In this document: piece by piece, positions 26,512-34,912 of the stretch | How the letters are laid out: each line of letters opens with the position of its first letter | Position numbering within the stretch: position 1 is the stretch's first letter | From: Streptococcus mitis | GTDB lineage: Bacteria > Bacillota > Bacilli > Lactobacillales > Streptococcaceae | Assembly: GCF_023109105.1 (NCBI RefSeq) | Contig: NZ_JALDTZ010000011.1 | Location: forward strand, 1 to 64,000 | DNA length: 64,000 nt | Direction of reading: 5' to 3' | Made by a program: the position numbers and the translations under genes | Notes under the pieces: generated by a model | Seen by the model: the letters and a program-made list of their open reading frames with translations, nothing else | Databases searched by the model: none | What the model was told of the DNA's origin: nothing

Positions 26512-27774
26512 TTATCCTGCTTTTCCGATTGCGAGTGCGTAGATAAAGAAGATGGCGAAGCCAAAGAGGAAAATCAATCCTGCAATGGCAAGGTGTTTGA
26601 GCCAAGAAGGAAGATTTTTGTTTTCACGCGTTACCAAGGCGTAGTTCAAAAGAGCGAAGAATGGTGTTGTCAGGAAAGAACCAATCATAGCAAAGCGGAG
26701 CATGGTTGAAACCTGACCAGCGAAGAACTTGATAATGATGATACCGATGATAGCAGTGATGGTCATCCAGATGTTCAAAGATTTACGATTGTCTTCTTTT
26801 TGACGGATTAGCAGTCGTAGAGATTCCTGATTGACACGAGAGTAACCATCGATAACGGTGATAACTGTTCCAAAGATACAGAGGAAGGCAATAAAGGTAA
26901 TCAAGTAACGGGACCATTCGCCAAGAACAGAGGCATACATGCCCACGAATTGAGAGATGTATTTGGCTGAAGCGGCTTCAACTGCCTGTCCTGTAGGATA
27001 CTGAATGAGTGCTCCCAGTGCTACAAAGAACACAGCTAGGATAGCTGTTCCAATATAACCAACGTTAAAGTCGAATAGGGCGTCCTCGGTGTTAAAGTTG
27101 ACGGTCTTTTTCTTTTCAGCAGACCAAAGTGAGTTGATGGCTGAAATTTCAATAGGAGCAGGCATCCATCCTAGGAGAGAGACGATGAAGGGTAGAGCTG
27201 CCATTTGCCAAGGTGTTTTCTCGACAAAATTAGAACTGTATTCTGGGTGTTTGACCGCCGCGATGATAACTGCAAGAACAGTTGCAATGGTCAAAGCGGA
27301 CATAATCCATTTTGCCATGCCGTCTAAGAGTTTGTAGCCTCCAAAGAGCAACATAGCCCAAATGATTGCAACGAGAATGAGGGACCATTGAGTGATGCTA
27401 AGACCGATCATTGGGAAGGCGCTGGCGATGATAGCTGAGCACAGAATGGCGACACCAGCTGTGTTGACCAGAGCCGAAAAGACATTAAGGATAAAGAAAA
27501 TCCAGAGATAGAGTTTTCCTTTTTCGGCATAACCTTCAACCAAAGTCTTTCCAGTATCAGCTGTGTATTCAGCACCAAAACGGAAAAATGGATATTTAAA
27601 GACATTGGCTAAGATGACCAAGAGGAGTAGCGACCACCCATAAGAACCACCAGCTTGAGTGGAAGATACAATGTGAGAACCGCCAACAGCGGCAGAAGCC
27701 ATTAGGATTCCAGGTCCCATTGCTTTTAGCTTGCTTGCCCAGGTTGATTGATTTAACGAAATAGCTTGCGACAT
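26512..27774 (-). CDS. Nramp-family (SLC11-like) divalent metal transporter, non-canonical
   Basis: A 420-residue protein with about eleven membrane helices. It aligns by eye with MntH/Nramp from the GPGILMASAAVGG segment (residues 20-32). The helix-1 metal motif DPGN is replaced by a GGSH-like sequence (residues 31-34), and helix 6, normally MPH, reads WMPAPIEIS near residue 205. Both positions normally ligate Mn2+ or Fe2+, so substrate or mechanism may differ. AAGGAG stands before the ATG. It is monocistronic, with a CodY-like site between the gene and its promoter region. Confidence 0.82.
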   Translation of the reverse strand: MSQAISLNQSTWASKLKAMGPGILMASAAVGGSHIVSSTQAGGSYGWSLLLLVILANVFKYPFFRFGAEYTADTGKTLVEGYAEKGKLYLWIFFILNVFSALVNTAGVAILCSAIIASAFPMIGLSITQWSLILVAIIWAMLLFGGYKLLDGMAKWIMSALTIATVLAVIIAAVKHPEYSSNFVEKTPWQMAALPFIVSLLGWMPAPIEISAINSLWSAEKKKTVNFNTEDALFDFNVGYIGTAILAVFFVALGALIQYPTGQAVEAASAKYISQFVGMYASVLGEWSRYLITFIAFLCIFGTVITVIDGYSRVNQESLRLLIRQKEDNRKSLNIWMTITAIIGIIIIKFFAGQVSTMLRFAMIGSFLTTPFFALLNYALVTRENKNLPSWLKHLAIAGLIFLFGFAIFFIYALAIGKAG

Positions 27775-27792
27775 GATAGATACTCCTTTTTG

Positions 27793-27807
27793 AATTTTCA
27801 GAATAAT
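27793..27807. promoter_or_regulatory. CodY-like box upstream of the Nramp gene
   Basis: AATTTTCAGAATAAT matches the CodY consensus AATTTTCnGAAAATT at 12 of the 14 fixed positions. It lies 19-33 nt before the start codon on the minus strand. Two mismatches make it tentative. Confidence 0.4.
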
Positions 27808-27935
27808 CTGGATATGTAATCTATATTCTACAAAAAACTTTGGGAAAATGCAAGAATATTTTGAAAAAAGATAGAAAATTTACAGATAATATCTGAAAAC
27901 AACTGCTGTGATAGCAAGGCGCAGCAGGGGTGAAG

Positions 27936-27960
27936 AAAAACCGAGAAGTTTCTTTCTCGG
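27936..27960 (-). terminator. Terminator of the LytTR-DUF3021 operon
   Basis: CCGAGAA (27941-27947) pairs with TTCTCGG (27954-27960); read leftward the stem is followed by TTTTTC. It lies just downstream of the DUF3021 gene. Confidence 0.85.
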
Positions 27961-27980
27961 ATTTGCTTATTATGAGGTTC

Positions 27981-28439
27981 TTACTTTCTATGCTCCAAGA
28001 GTTGATTGATATGGTCGACTTTTTTTGATGCTCTTTTATAGAGAATAGTCCAAATGATGAGGTAGACAATCGCAAACTCAAGGATGAGCTGGAGATAGAA
28101 GGTCCAGTGGAAGGGGAACCAACCTGCTAAAGTTGCTAGTGGAACAAAGCCTACTAGCATGAGGAAAAAATGAGTAAGAGTGGCACGAAGCAAACTCCAG
28201 TCACGGTTGAATAATCGTTTCCCAAAGTTGAAGAGAATACCGATGGCTGCCCAAATAAGTGTGCAGTAGAGCAAGACCAGGGCACCGTGAACCTGATGTT
28301 GAGCCATCACTTGGCCGATAAGAGAGTAGGGATTTAGCGGTTCGTAGGTACTTGGTGCATAAATGAGTGAAAAGATGATAGATAGGATGAGGCCGATAAG
28401 AACACCGGTAGCTGCATCGTGAAAGATTTGTTTTTTCAT
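27981..28439 (-). CDS. DUF3021 four-helix membrane protein
   Basis: A 152-residue membrane protein with four hydrophobic segments and charged ends. DUF3021 proteins are encoded beside LytTR regulators that lack a receiver domain and are thought to hold the regulator inactive at the membrane, as in streptococcal BrsM/HdrM-type pairs. Its ATG overlaps the regulator's stop (ATGA), so the two are coupled. Confidence 0.82.
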   Translation of the reverse strand: MKKQIFHDAATGVLIGLILSIIFSLIYAPSTYEPLNPYSLIGQVMAQHQVHGALVLLYCTLIWAAIGILFNFGKRLFNRDWSLLRATLTHFFLMLVGFVPLATLAGWFPFHWTFYLQLILEFAIVYLIIWTILYKRASKKVDHINQLLEHRK

Positions 28440-28876
28440 AGTTCTAATTTCTCCTTGATGGTTTTTAGGTAACGGCGTGAAGAGTAGGTGAAGCTTTCAT
28501 TTTTTAGAAAGATTTCTACCAGACCGTTGGGGGTGAGCTTGAGATGAGAGATGGAGTTGCTATTGATGATTTCTGATTGGGAAATTTGGATAAAATTGGT
28601 TGGCAGAATTTCAAGGACCTGATAGAGTCGCAAATCAATACTGTAGGTCTGATTCGCCGTTTCTGCTAGGACCTTGCGATTCTCGATATAGAAGCGCTGA
28701 ATCTTGCCAATCTCAACGAGATAGACCTGATTATCGATTTTCCCTTTGATTTTTTCTCTTTGGTCCAGATTTTCTGCAAATTCGATGACTTTCTGAATTT
28801 TTTTGGTTTCTTGAGGTGCTTGAACAATCAGCTTTTCTTCCTCGTAAGTCTCGCTAATCTGTAGTTCTACTTTCAT
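28436..28876 (-). CDS. LytTR-family DNA-binding regulator
   Basis: A 146-residue regulator. The C-terminal 95 residues (VYLVEIGKIQRFYIENRKVLAETANQTYSIDLRLYQVLEIL... SYSSRRYLKTIKEKLEL region) form a LytTR DNA-binding domain; there is no receiver domain. The start at 28874-28876 has GGAGAGACG upstream and fits the family; the longer frame would begin inside the operator dyad. With the DUF3021 protein it forms a two-gene regulator-antagonist system, probably self-regulated through the dyad at 28898-28924. Confidence 0.88.
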   Translation of the reverse strand: MKVELQISETYEEEKLIVQAPQETKKIQKVIEFAENLDQREKIKGKIDNQVYLVEIGKIQRFYIENRKVLAETANQTYSIDLRLYQVLEILPTNFIQISQSEIINSNSISHLKLTPNGLVEIFLKNESFTYSSRRYLKTIKEKLEL

Positions 28877-28897
28877 AAACGTCTCTCCTTGTTTTTC

Positions 28898-28924
28898 GTA
28901 CAAAATTGTGATCACTTCTTGTAC
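28898..28924. promoter_or_regulatory. Dyad operator candidate for the LytTR operon
   Basis: GTACAA (28898-28903) and TTGTAC (28919-28924) are inverted, with TGATCA near the centre. Upstream on the minus strand TTGCCA, 17 nt, TTTAAT is a candidate promoter, placing the dyad just after the start of transcription. Autoregulation is inferred. Confidence 0.45.
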
Positions 28925-29026
28925 ACCTTTATTAAACACTATTTTATAGCCTCTGGCAAGGGCCTTTGTCTATGTGGAGGGATTTGTCTCCTATGTGGCG
29001 CTTGCTTTTCTGTCTCATCTGAAATA

Positions 29027-29035
29027 TGGTATAAT
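29027..29035 (+). promoter_or_regulatory. Extended -10 promoter of mutL
   Basis: TGGTATAAT at 29027-29035, about 48 nt before the mutL ATG. No good -35. Confidence 0.7.
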
Positions 29036-29082
29036 AGCACTAATCAATTTCTAGGAAAATAGATACGGAAAGGGGCTGAAAG

Positions 29083-31032
29083 ATGTCTCATATTATTGAA
29101 TTGCCAGAAGTCTTGGCCAATCAGATTGCAGCAGGAGAAGTTATCGAACGTCCTGCTAGCGTTGTCAAAGAATTAGTTGAAAATGCTATCGATGCTGGCT
29201 CAAACCAGATTATCGTTGGGATTGAAGAAGCTGGTCTTAAGAAAATCCAAATAACAGATAATGGTCACGGGATTGCCCACGATGAAGTAGAATTGGCTCT
29301 CCGTCGTCATGCGACCAGTAAGATTAAGAATCAAGCGGATCTTTTTCGGATTCGGACTCTCGGCTTTCGTGGTGAAGCCCTGCCCTCTATCGCATCTGTT
29401 AGTGTTTTGACTTTGTTGACAGCGGTGGACGGTGCCAGTCACGGGACCAAGCTAGTGGCTCGTGGGGGAGAAGTTGAGGAAATCATTCCAGCGACCAGTC
29501 CTGTGGGGACTAAGGTTTGTGTGGAGGATCTCTTTTTCAATACACCGGCTCGTCTCAAGTATATGAAGAGCCAGCAGGCAGAGTTGTCTCATATCATTGA
29601 TATTGTCAATCGTCTGGGGCTAGCCCATCCTGAGATTTCTTTTAGCCTGATTAGTGATGGCAAGGAAATGACACGAACAGCTGGTACGGGTCAACTGCGT
29701 CAAGCCATTGCTGGAATTTATGGTTTAGCCAGTGCTAAAAAAATGGTTGAGATTGAGAATGCTGACCTAGACTTTGAAATTTCAGGCTTTGTCTCATTGC
29801 CGGAATTGACACGGGCTAACCGCAATTATATCAGCCTCTTCATCAATGGCCGTTATATCAAAAACTTCCTGCTCAATCGTGCCATTTTAGATGGATACGG
29901 TAGCAAGCTTATGGTGGGGCGTTTTCCACTGGCTGTGATTCATATCCAGATTGACCCTTACTTAGCAGATGTCAATGTGCATCCAACCAAGCAAGAGGTG
30001 AGGATTTCTAAGGAAAAAGAACTGATGACCTTAGTCTCAGAAGCTATTTCTAATAGTCTCAAGGAACAAACCTTGATACCAGATGCCTTGGAAAATCTTG
30101 CCAAATCGACTGTGCGCAATCGTGAAAAGGTAGAGCAGACTATTCTCCCGCTCAAAGAAAATACTCTCTATTATGAGCAAACAGAGTTGACAAGACCTGG
30201 TCAAGCTGAGGTGGCTGATTATCAGGTAGAATTAACTGATAAAGGACAGGATTTGAATCTGTTTGCTAAGGAAACCTTGGACCAGATGACCAAGCCAGCT
30301 AAACTGCATTTTGCAGAGAGAAAGCCTGCTAGCTATGACCAACTGGACCATCCAGAGTTAGATCTAGCTAGTTTGGATAAGGCTTATGATAAGCTGGAGC
30401 GGGAAGAATCTTCAAGCTTTCCAGAGTTGGAATTTTTCGGTCAGATGCATGGAACCTATCTCTTTGCCCAAGGTCGAGATGGGCTCTACATCATAGATCA
30501 GCACGCGGCTCAGGAACGGGTTAAGTATGAGGAGTATCGTGAGAGCATTGGCAATGTTGATCAGAGCCAGCAGCAACTCCTAGTGCCTTATATTTTTGAA
30601 TTTCCAGCGGATGATGCCCTTCGTCTCAAGGAAAGAATGGCACTTTTGGAGGAAGTGGGCGTCTTTCTGGCAGAGTACGGGGAAAATCAATTCATCTTAC
30701 GCGAACATCCGATTTGGATGGCAGAGGAGGAAATCGAATCAGGCATCTATGAGATGTGTGATATGCTACTCTTGACCAAGGAAGTTTCTATTAAGAAATA
30801 CCGAGCTGAATTAGCTATCATGATGTCCTGCAAGCGGTCTATCAAGGCTAACCACCGTATCGATGACCACTCGGCTAGACAGCTACTATACCAACTCTCC
30901 CAATGTGACAACCCCTACAACTGTCCACACGGACGTCCTGTTTTGGTGCACTTTACCAAGTCAGACATGGAAAAGATGTTTCGACGTATTCAGGAAAATC
31001 ACACCAGTCTCCGTGAGTTGGGGAAATATTAA
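29083..31032 (+). CDS. mutL: DNA mismatch repair endonuclease MutL (HexB)
   Basis: A 649-residue mismatch-repair protein. The N-terminal GHKL ATPase shows [10 protein letters not shown] near residue 30, TDNGHGI near 60 and [16 protein letters not shown] near 90. The C-terminal domain carries [13 protein letters not shown] near residue 468, the DQHA(x)2E(x)4E endonuclease motif, plus CPHGRP near the end. It acts with MutS (HexA), encoded elsewhere. It is followed only 15 nt later by ruvA. Confidence 0.97.
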   Translation: MSHIIELPEVLANQIAAGEVIERPASVVKELVENAIDAGSNQIIVGIEEAGLKKIQITDNGHGIAHDEVELALRRHATSKIKNQADLFRIRTLGFRGEALPSIASVSVLTLLTAVDGASHGTKLVARGGEVEEIIPATSPVGTKVCVEDLFFNTPARLKYMKSQQAELSHIIDIVNRLGLAHPEISFSLISDGKEMTRTAGTGQLRQAIAGIYGLASAKKMVEIENADLDFEISGFVSLPELTRANRNYISLFINGRYIKNFLLNRAILDGYGSKLMVGRFPLAVIHIQIDPYLADVNVHPTKQEVRISKEKELMTLVSEAISNSLKEQTLIPDALENLAKSTVRNREKVEQTILPLKENTLYYEQTELTRPGQAEVADYQVELTDKGQDLNLFAKETLDQMTKPAKLHFAERKPASYDQLDHPELDLASLDKAYDKLEREESSSFPELEFFGQMHGTYLFAQGRDGLYIIDQHAAQERVKYEEYRESIGNVDQSQQQLLVPYIFEFPADDALRLKERMALLEEVGVFLAEYGENQFILREHPIWMAEEEIESGIYEMCDMLLLTKEVSIKKYRAELAIMMSCKRSIKANHRIDDHSARQLLYQLSQCDNPYNCPHGRPVLVHFTKSDMEKMFRRIQENHTSLRELGKY

Positions 31033-31047
31033 ACTAAAAGGAAAACT

Positions 31048-31641
31048 ATGTACGAATATTTAAAAGGTATCATTACCAAAATTACTGCTAAATATATTGT
31101 CCTTGAGGCCAACGGGATCGGCTATATCCTGCATGTAGCTAATCCTTATGCCTATTCAGGACAAGTCAACCAAGAAGCGCAAATCTATGTGCATCAGGTT
31201 GTTCGTGAGGACGCTCATCTGCTTTATGGATTTCGCTCAGAAGATGAGAAAAAGCTCTTTCTCAGTTTGATTTCGGTCTCTGGGATTGGTCCTGTATCGG
31301 CTCTTGCTATTATCGCTGTCGATGACAATGCTGGCTTGGTTCAAGCCATCGAAACCAAAAACATCACCTACTTGACCAAGTTCCCTAAAATCGGTAAGAA
31401 AACAGCCCAACAGATGGTGTTAGACTTAGAAGGGAAAGTGGTTGTGGCTGGAGACGACCTCCCTGCTAAGGCTGCAGCTCCATCTAGCAGTGACAACCAA
31501 GAACTGGAAGAAGCTATGGAGGCCATGCTGGCACTGGGCTACAAGGCAACCGAGCTCAAGAAAATCAAGAAATTCTTTGAAGGAACGACAGATACAGCTG
31601 AGAACTATATCAAGTCGGCCCTTAAGATGTTGGTCAAATAG
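31048..31641 (+). CDS. ruvA: Holliday junction branch migration complex subunit RuvA
   Basis: A 197-residue protein that binds four-way DNA junctions as a tetramer and loads the RuvB motor. The OB-fold domain I (1-64), the helix-hairpin-helix domain ([13 protein letters not shown] near 76, [16 protein letters not shown] near 112) and the C-terminal RuvB-contact domain (about 150-197) are all present. AAAGGAAAA precedes the ATG. The first codons contain TACGAATA, a combox-like octamer. ruvB is not in this window. Confidence 0.96.
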   Translation: MYEYLKGIITKITAKYIVLEANGIGYILHVANPYAYSGQVNQEAQIYVHQVVREDAHLLYGFRSEDEKKLFLSLISVSGIGPVSALAIIAVDDNAGLVQAIETKNITYLTKFPKIGKKTAQQMVLDLEGKVVVAGDDLPAKAAAPSSSDNQELEEAMEAMLALGYKATELKKIKKFFEGTTDTAENYIKSALKMLVK

Positions 31642-31650
31642 GAGCAGAGC

Positions 31651-32214
31651 ATGACAAAACGTTGTTCGTGGGTAAAGATGACCAATCCGAGCTACATTGC
31701 CTATCATGATGAGGAGTGGGGCCAGCCCCTCCATGATGACAAAGCATTATTTGAGTTATTGTGTATGGAAACCTATCAGGCAGGTCTGTCTTGGGAGACA
31801 GTGCTTAACAAACGCCAAGCTTTCCGAGAAGCCTTTCATGGCTATCAAATTCAAGCGGTCGCAGAGATGACCGACTCCGAATTGGAAGCCTTATTAGACA
31901 ATTCAGCCATCATCCGAAATAGAGCTAAGATTTTTGCTACACGCGCTAATGCCCAATCCTTTCTACGTTTACAGGCAGAATATGGCTCTTTTGATGCCTA
32001 TCTTTGGTCTTTTGTTGAGGGGAAAACTGTCGTTAACGATGTTCCCGATTACCGCCAAGCCCCAGCTAAAACACCCTTGTCTGAGAAATTAGCCAAAAAT
32101 CTCAAAAAACGAGGTTTCAAATTTACGGGACCAGTCGCTGTTTTGTCATTTCTACAAGCTGCAGGGTTGGTTGATGATCACGAGAATGATTGTGAGTGGA
32201 AGGATCTTAAATGA
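31651..32214 (+). CDS. tag: DNA-3-methyladenine glycosylase I
   Basis: A 187-residue HhH-family glycosylase that removes 3-methyladenine. The N-terminal RCSWVKMTNPSYIAYHDEEW and the later Cys/His positions form the Tag zinc snap (C and H near residues 4 and 17, with H and C near 175-180 in VDDHENDCEW). ETYQAGLSW near 45 is the conserved base-recognition segment. It lies 9 nt after ruvA and overlaps the next gene by 4 nt. Confidence 0.95.
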   Translation: MTKRCSWVKMTNPSYIAYHDEEWGQPLHDDKALFELLCMETYQAGLSWETVLNKRQAFREAFHGYQIQAVAEMTDSELEALLDNSAIIRNRAKIFATRANAQSFLRLQAEYGSFDAYLWSFVEGKTVVNDVPDYRQAPAKTPLSEKLAKNLKKRGFKFTGPVAVLSFLQAAGLVDDHENDCEWKDLK

Positions 32215-32894
32215 TGGCTAACAAATATAAGAGAGTCCTTGTTTTTGGGATTCTCTATACAGTTCTCTTTGTATTTGATGGTGATAAATTGCTGGCTTCT
32301 GTGATGCCATCTGCCATTGCGAATTATCTAAAATATCTAGTCTATGCAGTATTAGCTCTATATGTTTCTTTCTTGTGCAAGGATAGATTGATCCAACAAT
32401 GGAATGAGATTAGAAAGACTAAAAGAAAATTCTTCTTTGGCGTTTTAAAAGGCTGGCTCTTTTTCATTCTGATGACTGCTATCTTTGAATTTGTATCAGA
32501 GATGTTGAAGCAGTTTTTGGGGCTAGTCGGACAAGGTTTAAACCAGTCGAATCTTCAAAGCAACTTTCAAGAACAACCTCTACTGATAGCAGTTTTCGCC
32601 TGCATCATTGGACCTTTGGTGGAAGAACTCTTATTCCGTCAAATACTATTGAGAAATTTGAGAAAAAGTCTGCCAAGCTGGTTGAGTATCTTTATAGTCG
32701 GACTTGCTTTTGCCCTGATCCATATGCACAGTTTGGATTTATCCGAGTGGATCAATGCAATTTATTACTTGGGTGGTGGCCTTGCCTTTTCTATCATCTA
32801 TGTGAAAGAAAAAGAAAATATCTACTATCCCTTGGTCGTCCATATGATAATGAACAGCCTCTCCTTTATCAGTTTAGCTATCAGTAGTATGTGA
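32211..32894 (+). CDS. CPBP-family intramembrane metalloprotease (Abi-like)
   Basis: A 227-residue membrane protein with six to seven helices. CPBP motif 1 is EELLFRQ (EExxxR, near residue 143), motif 2 is FALIHMHS (FxxxH near 172), and the last segment VVHMIMNSL provides the HxxxN/B site. Relatives process prenylated or peptide substrates, or give bacteriocin self-immunity. Two ATGs in tandem (32211, 32214) could start it; the first overlaps the tag stop. It is the last gene of mutL-ruvA-tag-CPBP. Confidence 0.85.
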   Translation: MMANKYKRVLVFGILYTVLFVFDGDKLLASVMPSAIANYLKYLVYAVLALYVSFLCKDRLIQQWNEIRKTKRKFFFGVLKGWLFFILMTAIFEFVSEMLKQFLGLVGQGLNQSNLQSNFQEQPLLIAVFACIIGPLVEELLFRQILLRNLRKSLPSWLSIFIVGLAFALIHMHSLDLSEWINAIYYLGGGLAFSIIYVKEKENIYYPLVVHMIMNSLSFISLAISSM

Positions 32895-32921
32895 TGAAAA
32901 TGCCAGTAATGATAATGATAA

Positions 32922-32950
32922 AAAGCTGAGAAATTCATCTCAGCTTTCTT
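32922..32950. terminator. Bidirectional terminator between the CPBP and S66 genes
   Basis: AAAGCTGAG (32922-32930) pairs with CTCAGCTTT (32939-32947). The second arm overlaps the stop codon of the leftward S66 gene. Confidence 0.85.
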
Positions 32951-33977
32951 TGTTATAGTCAAAGCGAATGACTTGCTCCGTTGCGTCTACATACGCGTGG
33001 ACTCCAAAAGGAACAATCGATCTTGGTGTAGCATGGCCAACGTTTAGATTATAGACAATCGGGATATTGTTGTCAATGATATCCAATAGTGCCTCTTTAT
33101 AGTCGTTATAGAAAGTTTCATCCATAGGTTTTCCAACCAAGAGTCCACTGATGACCTCGAATATACCAGTGTCCTTTAAAGTCCGCAACATCTTTTTGAA
33201 GTATTCCGGCTCAGACTTTTCTTCGCTTGTTTCTAGCAAGAGGATTTTTCCTTCCCAGTCTAACAAGTCAGGGAAAAGTTTGTATTTTTGGCAGAGCTCC
33301 GTGCTATCTGCATATCGAGAGTTGTCAAAGATATCGTAGAGGGATTCGAGGCAACCGCCGAGGATTTCCCCCTCGAACTGGGCGGTTCCTTGTAACAACT
33401 CAAAACCAGTATTTGCATGACTGACCCGAGCTGTTCCTAGGACCTTAGGGCTAAAGTCAGTTCGTTCCTCGAACCAAAGGTCGCTAGGGCGGATTTCTGA
33501 GATTCTCCCAGTCTTGATCAGTTTTTTAAAGTAGTGGAGGCTATAGGATAACATTTCTTTATCCAACTCACAAATGTCTGCCAGAAAGGATTGGCCATAA
33601 AAAGTCTTGATTCCTGGTTTATGCAACATGAGATGGTTCATGGTTGTATCCGAGAAGCCAAGAAAAATTTTTTGTTTGATAACCTTTTGTAGTTGGTCAT
33701 TTTCAAAAAGATAAGGTAGTAAGCGATAGGTATCGTCTCCACCAATGGCGCATAGGATCATGTCGATGCTATCATCAGAAAAGGCATGAATCAAATCCTC
33801 TGCACGCGCTTCAGGATGGTCCTTGATAAAGTCTAATCCATTTAGCGAATGGGGCAAAAAGATAGGATTGATTCCCAGGTTTTTGAGACGTTGGACACCC
33901 AAGTCCACTTCGTGTTTGACAAAGTCCTCTCCGATAATGCCACTAGATAAACTAACAATACCAATAGAAGAAATCAT
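32940..33977 (-). CDS. S66-family peptidase (LD-carboxypeptidase/MccF-like)
   Basis: A 345-residue cytoplasmic serine peptidase. IGGDDTYRLLPYL near residue 95 and LGFSDTT near 122 match the S66 fold; Ser in GFSD is the family nucleophile. The partner Glu (GEILGGCLESL near 213) and His (LNVGHATPRSIVPFG near 315) complete the triad. Members cleave murein tetrapeptides or aminoacyl-nucleotide peptide antibiotics such as microcin C. The GGCLESL context resembles MccF-like proteins. AGGAGG precedes the ATG. It is monocistronic. Confidence 0.85.
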   Translation of the reverse strand: MISSIGIVSLSSGIIGEDFVKHEVDLGVQRLKNLGINPIFLPHSLNGLDFIKDHPEARAEDLIHAFSDDSIDMILCAIGGDDTYRLLPYLFENDQLQKVIKQKIFLGFSDTTMNHLMLHKPGIKTFYGQSFLADICELDKEMLSYSLHYFKKLIKTGRISEIRPSDLWFEERTDFSPKVLGTARVSHANTGFELLQGTAQFEGEILGGCLESLYDIFDNSRYADSTELCQKYKLFPDLLDWEGKILLLETSEEKSEPEYFKKMLRTLKDTGIFEVISGLLVGKPMDETFYNDYKEALLDIIDNNIPIVYNLNVGHATPRSIVPFGVHAYVDATEQVIRFDYNKES

Positions 33978-34059
33978 ATCTTATCCTCCTAGAAATAGAT
34001 TGAGTCTATTCTATCACAAAAGATAAGAGAAAGATATGTGGGATGTCAGAAGAATACTT

Positions 34060-34166
34060 TATACTCTTCGAAAATCTCTTCAAACCACGTCAACGTCGCC
34101 TTGCCGTACTCAAGTACAGCCTGCGGCTAGTTTCCTAGTTTGCTCTTTGATTTTCATTGAGTATTA
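34060..34166. repeat. BOX repeat (short boxA-boxC form)
   Basis: A 107-bp element that starts TATACTCTTCGAAAATC and ends GATTTTCATTGAGTATTA, the same termini as the 14591 copy. The core CGTCGCCTTGCCGTA is boxA and CTGCGGCTAGTTTCCTAG is boxC; no boxB is present. It lies between the divergently ended S66 promoter and the DUF1129 terminator. Confidence 0.9.
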
Positions 34167-34184
34167 AAATCAAAAAAGTAAGTG

Positions 34185-34213
34185 AAAAAGCAACCGCACC
34201 TGCAGTTGCTTTT
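34185..34213 (-). terminator. Terminator of corA-DUF1129
   Basis: AAAAGCAAC (34186-34194) pairs with GTTGCTTTT (34205-34213). Read leftward it ends in GTTGCTTTTTC, fitting the end of the leftward operon. Confidence 0.85.
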
Positions 34214-34223
34214 ATCATTCTTC

Positions 34224-34901
34224 TTAATAGCGTGTTGGTCCTGCACTTGCGCTACGGATGTTCAAGCGTTTCTTGAGATAGAAGCGAAGGGCTAGGAGGG
34301 CTGCTCCGATAATAGCAAGTGGCAATGGAGCAAGTACTGGGTTAAGGCTAGCTGGTAGGAAGCTTGTTGCAAAGAAGACAAGCAACCAAAGGAACATAGA
34401 AGCTAGGATAACTAGTACAGATTTCCAGAAAGGTGGACGTTGACTGCGGTCCATATCTGGTCCATAATATTGGTAAACAAAGTAGTACATCAAGTAGAAG
34501 GCAAATCCACCAACAAGTCCAACTAGCAGGAGAGTGACAAATCCATAGCCGAAAGCCTGATCTGCAGCAAAGAAAGTTGTGAGGGCGCTGACGAGGGCAA
34601 AGAGACTAGTGATGAAAAGAGCTGAGTCCATAATCATGAGTTTTGGATCATCATTTTCTTTTGGATGCTCTTTTTCATATTGCTCCTTGACAGTGAAACT
34701 ATGAGCCCAATGAGTTGGTGCACCATAGAGGGAACGAGCAGTTGTACCCTTGGCTTGCTCCTCAAGGATTTGGGGAATGACTTCCTCAAAAATAGTCTTG
34801 ATTTCAGCGTCTGTTTTCCCATCTTTGATGAATTGTTGGGTAGCGATGTGGATAAACTCTTGGTTTTTCTTAGTTAATTTTTGTAGATCAATCTGAGACA
34901 T
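34224..34901 (-). CDS. DUF1129-family membrane protein
   Basis: A 225-residue protein. Residues 1-75 are soluble and helical (QKLTKKNQEFIHIATQQFI, then LEEQAKGTTARSLYG), and residues 90-215 hold four to five membrane helices. It matches the DUF1129 pattern found next to corA in lactic acid bacteria; no function is established. The start at 34899-34901 is set by GAGGAG just upstream; the frame extends to 34922 into corA. It follows corA by 11 nt in the leftward operon. Confidence 0.82.
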   Translation of the reverse strand: MSQIDLQKLTKKNQEFIHIATQQFIKDGKTDAEIKTIFEEVIPQILEEQAKGTTARSLYGAPTHWAHSFTVKEQYEKEHPKENDDPKLMIMDSALFITSLFALVSALTTFFAADQAFGYGFVTLLLVGLVGGFAFYLMYYFVYQYYGPDMDRSQRPPFWKSVLVILASMFLWLLVFFATSFLPASLNPVLAPLPLAIIGAALLALRFYLKKRLNIRSASAGPTRY

Positions 34902-34912
34902 AGGAACTCCTC

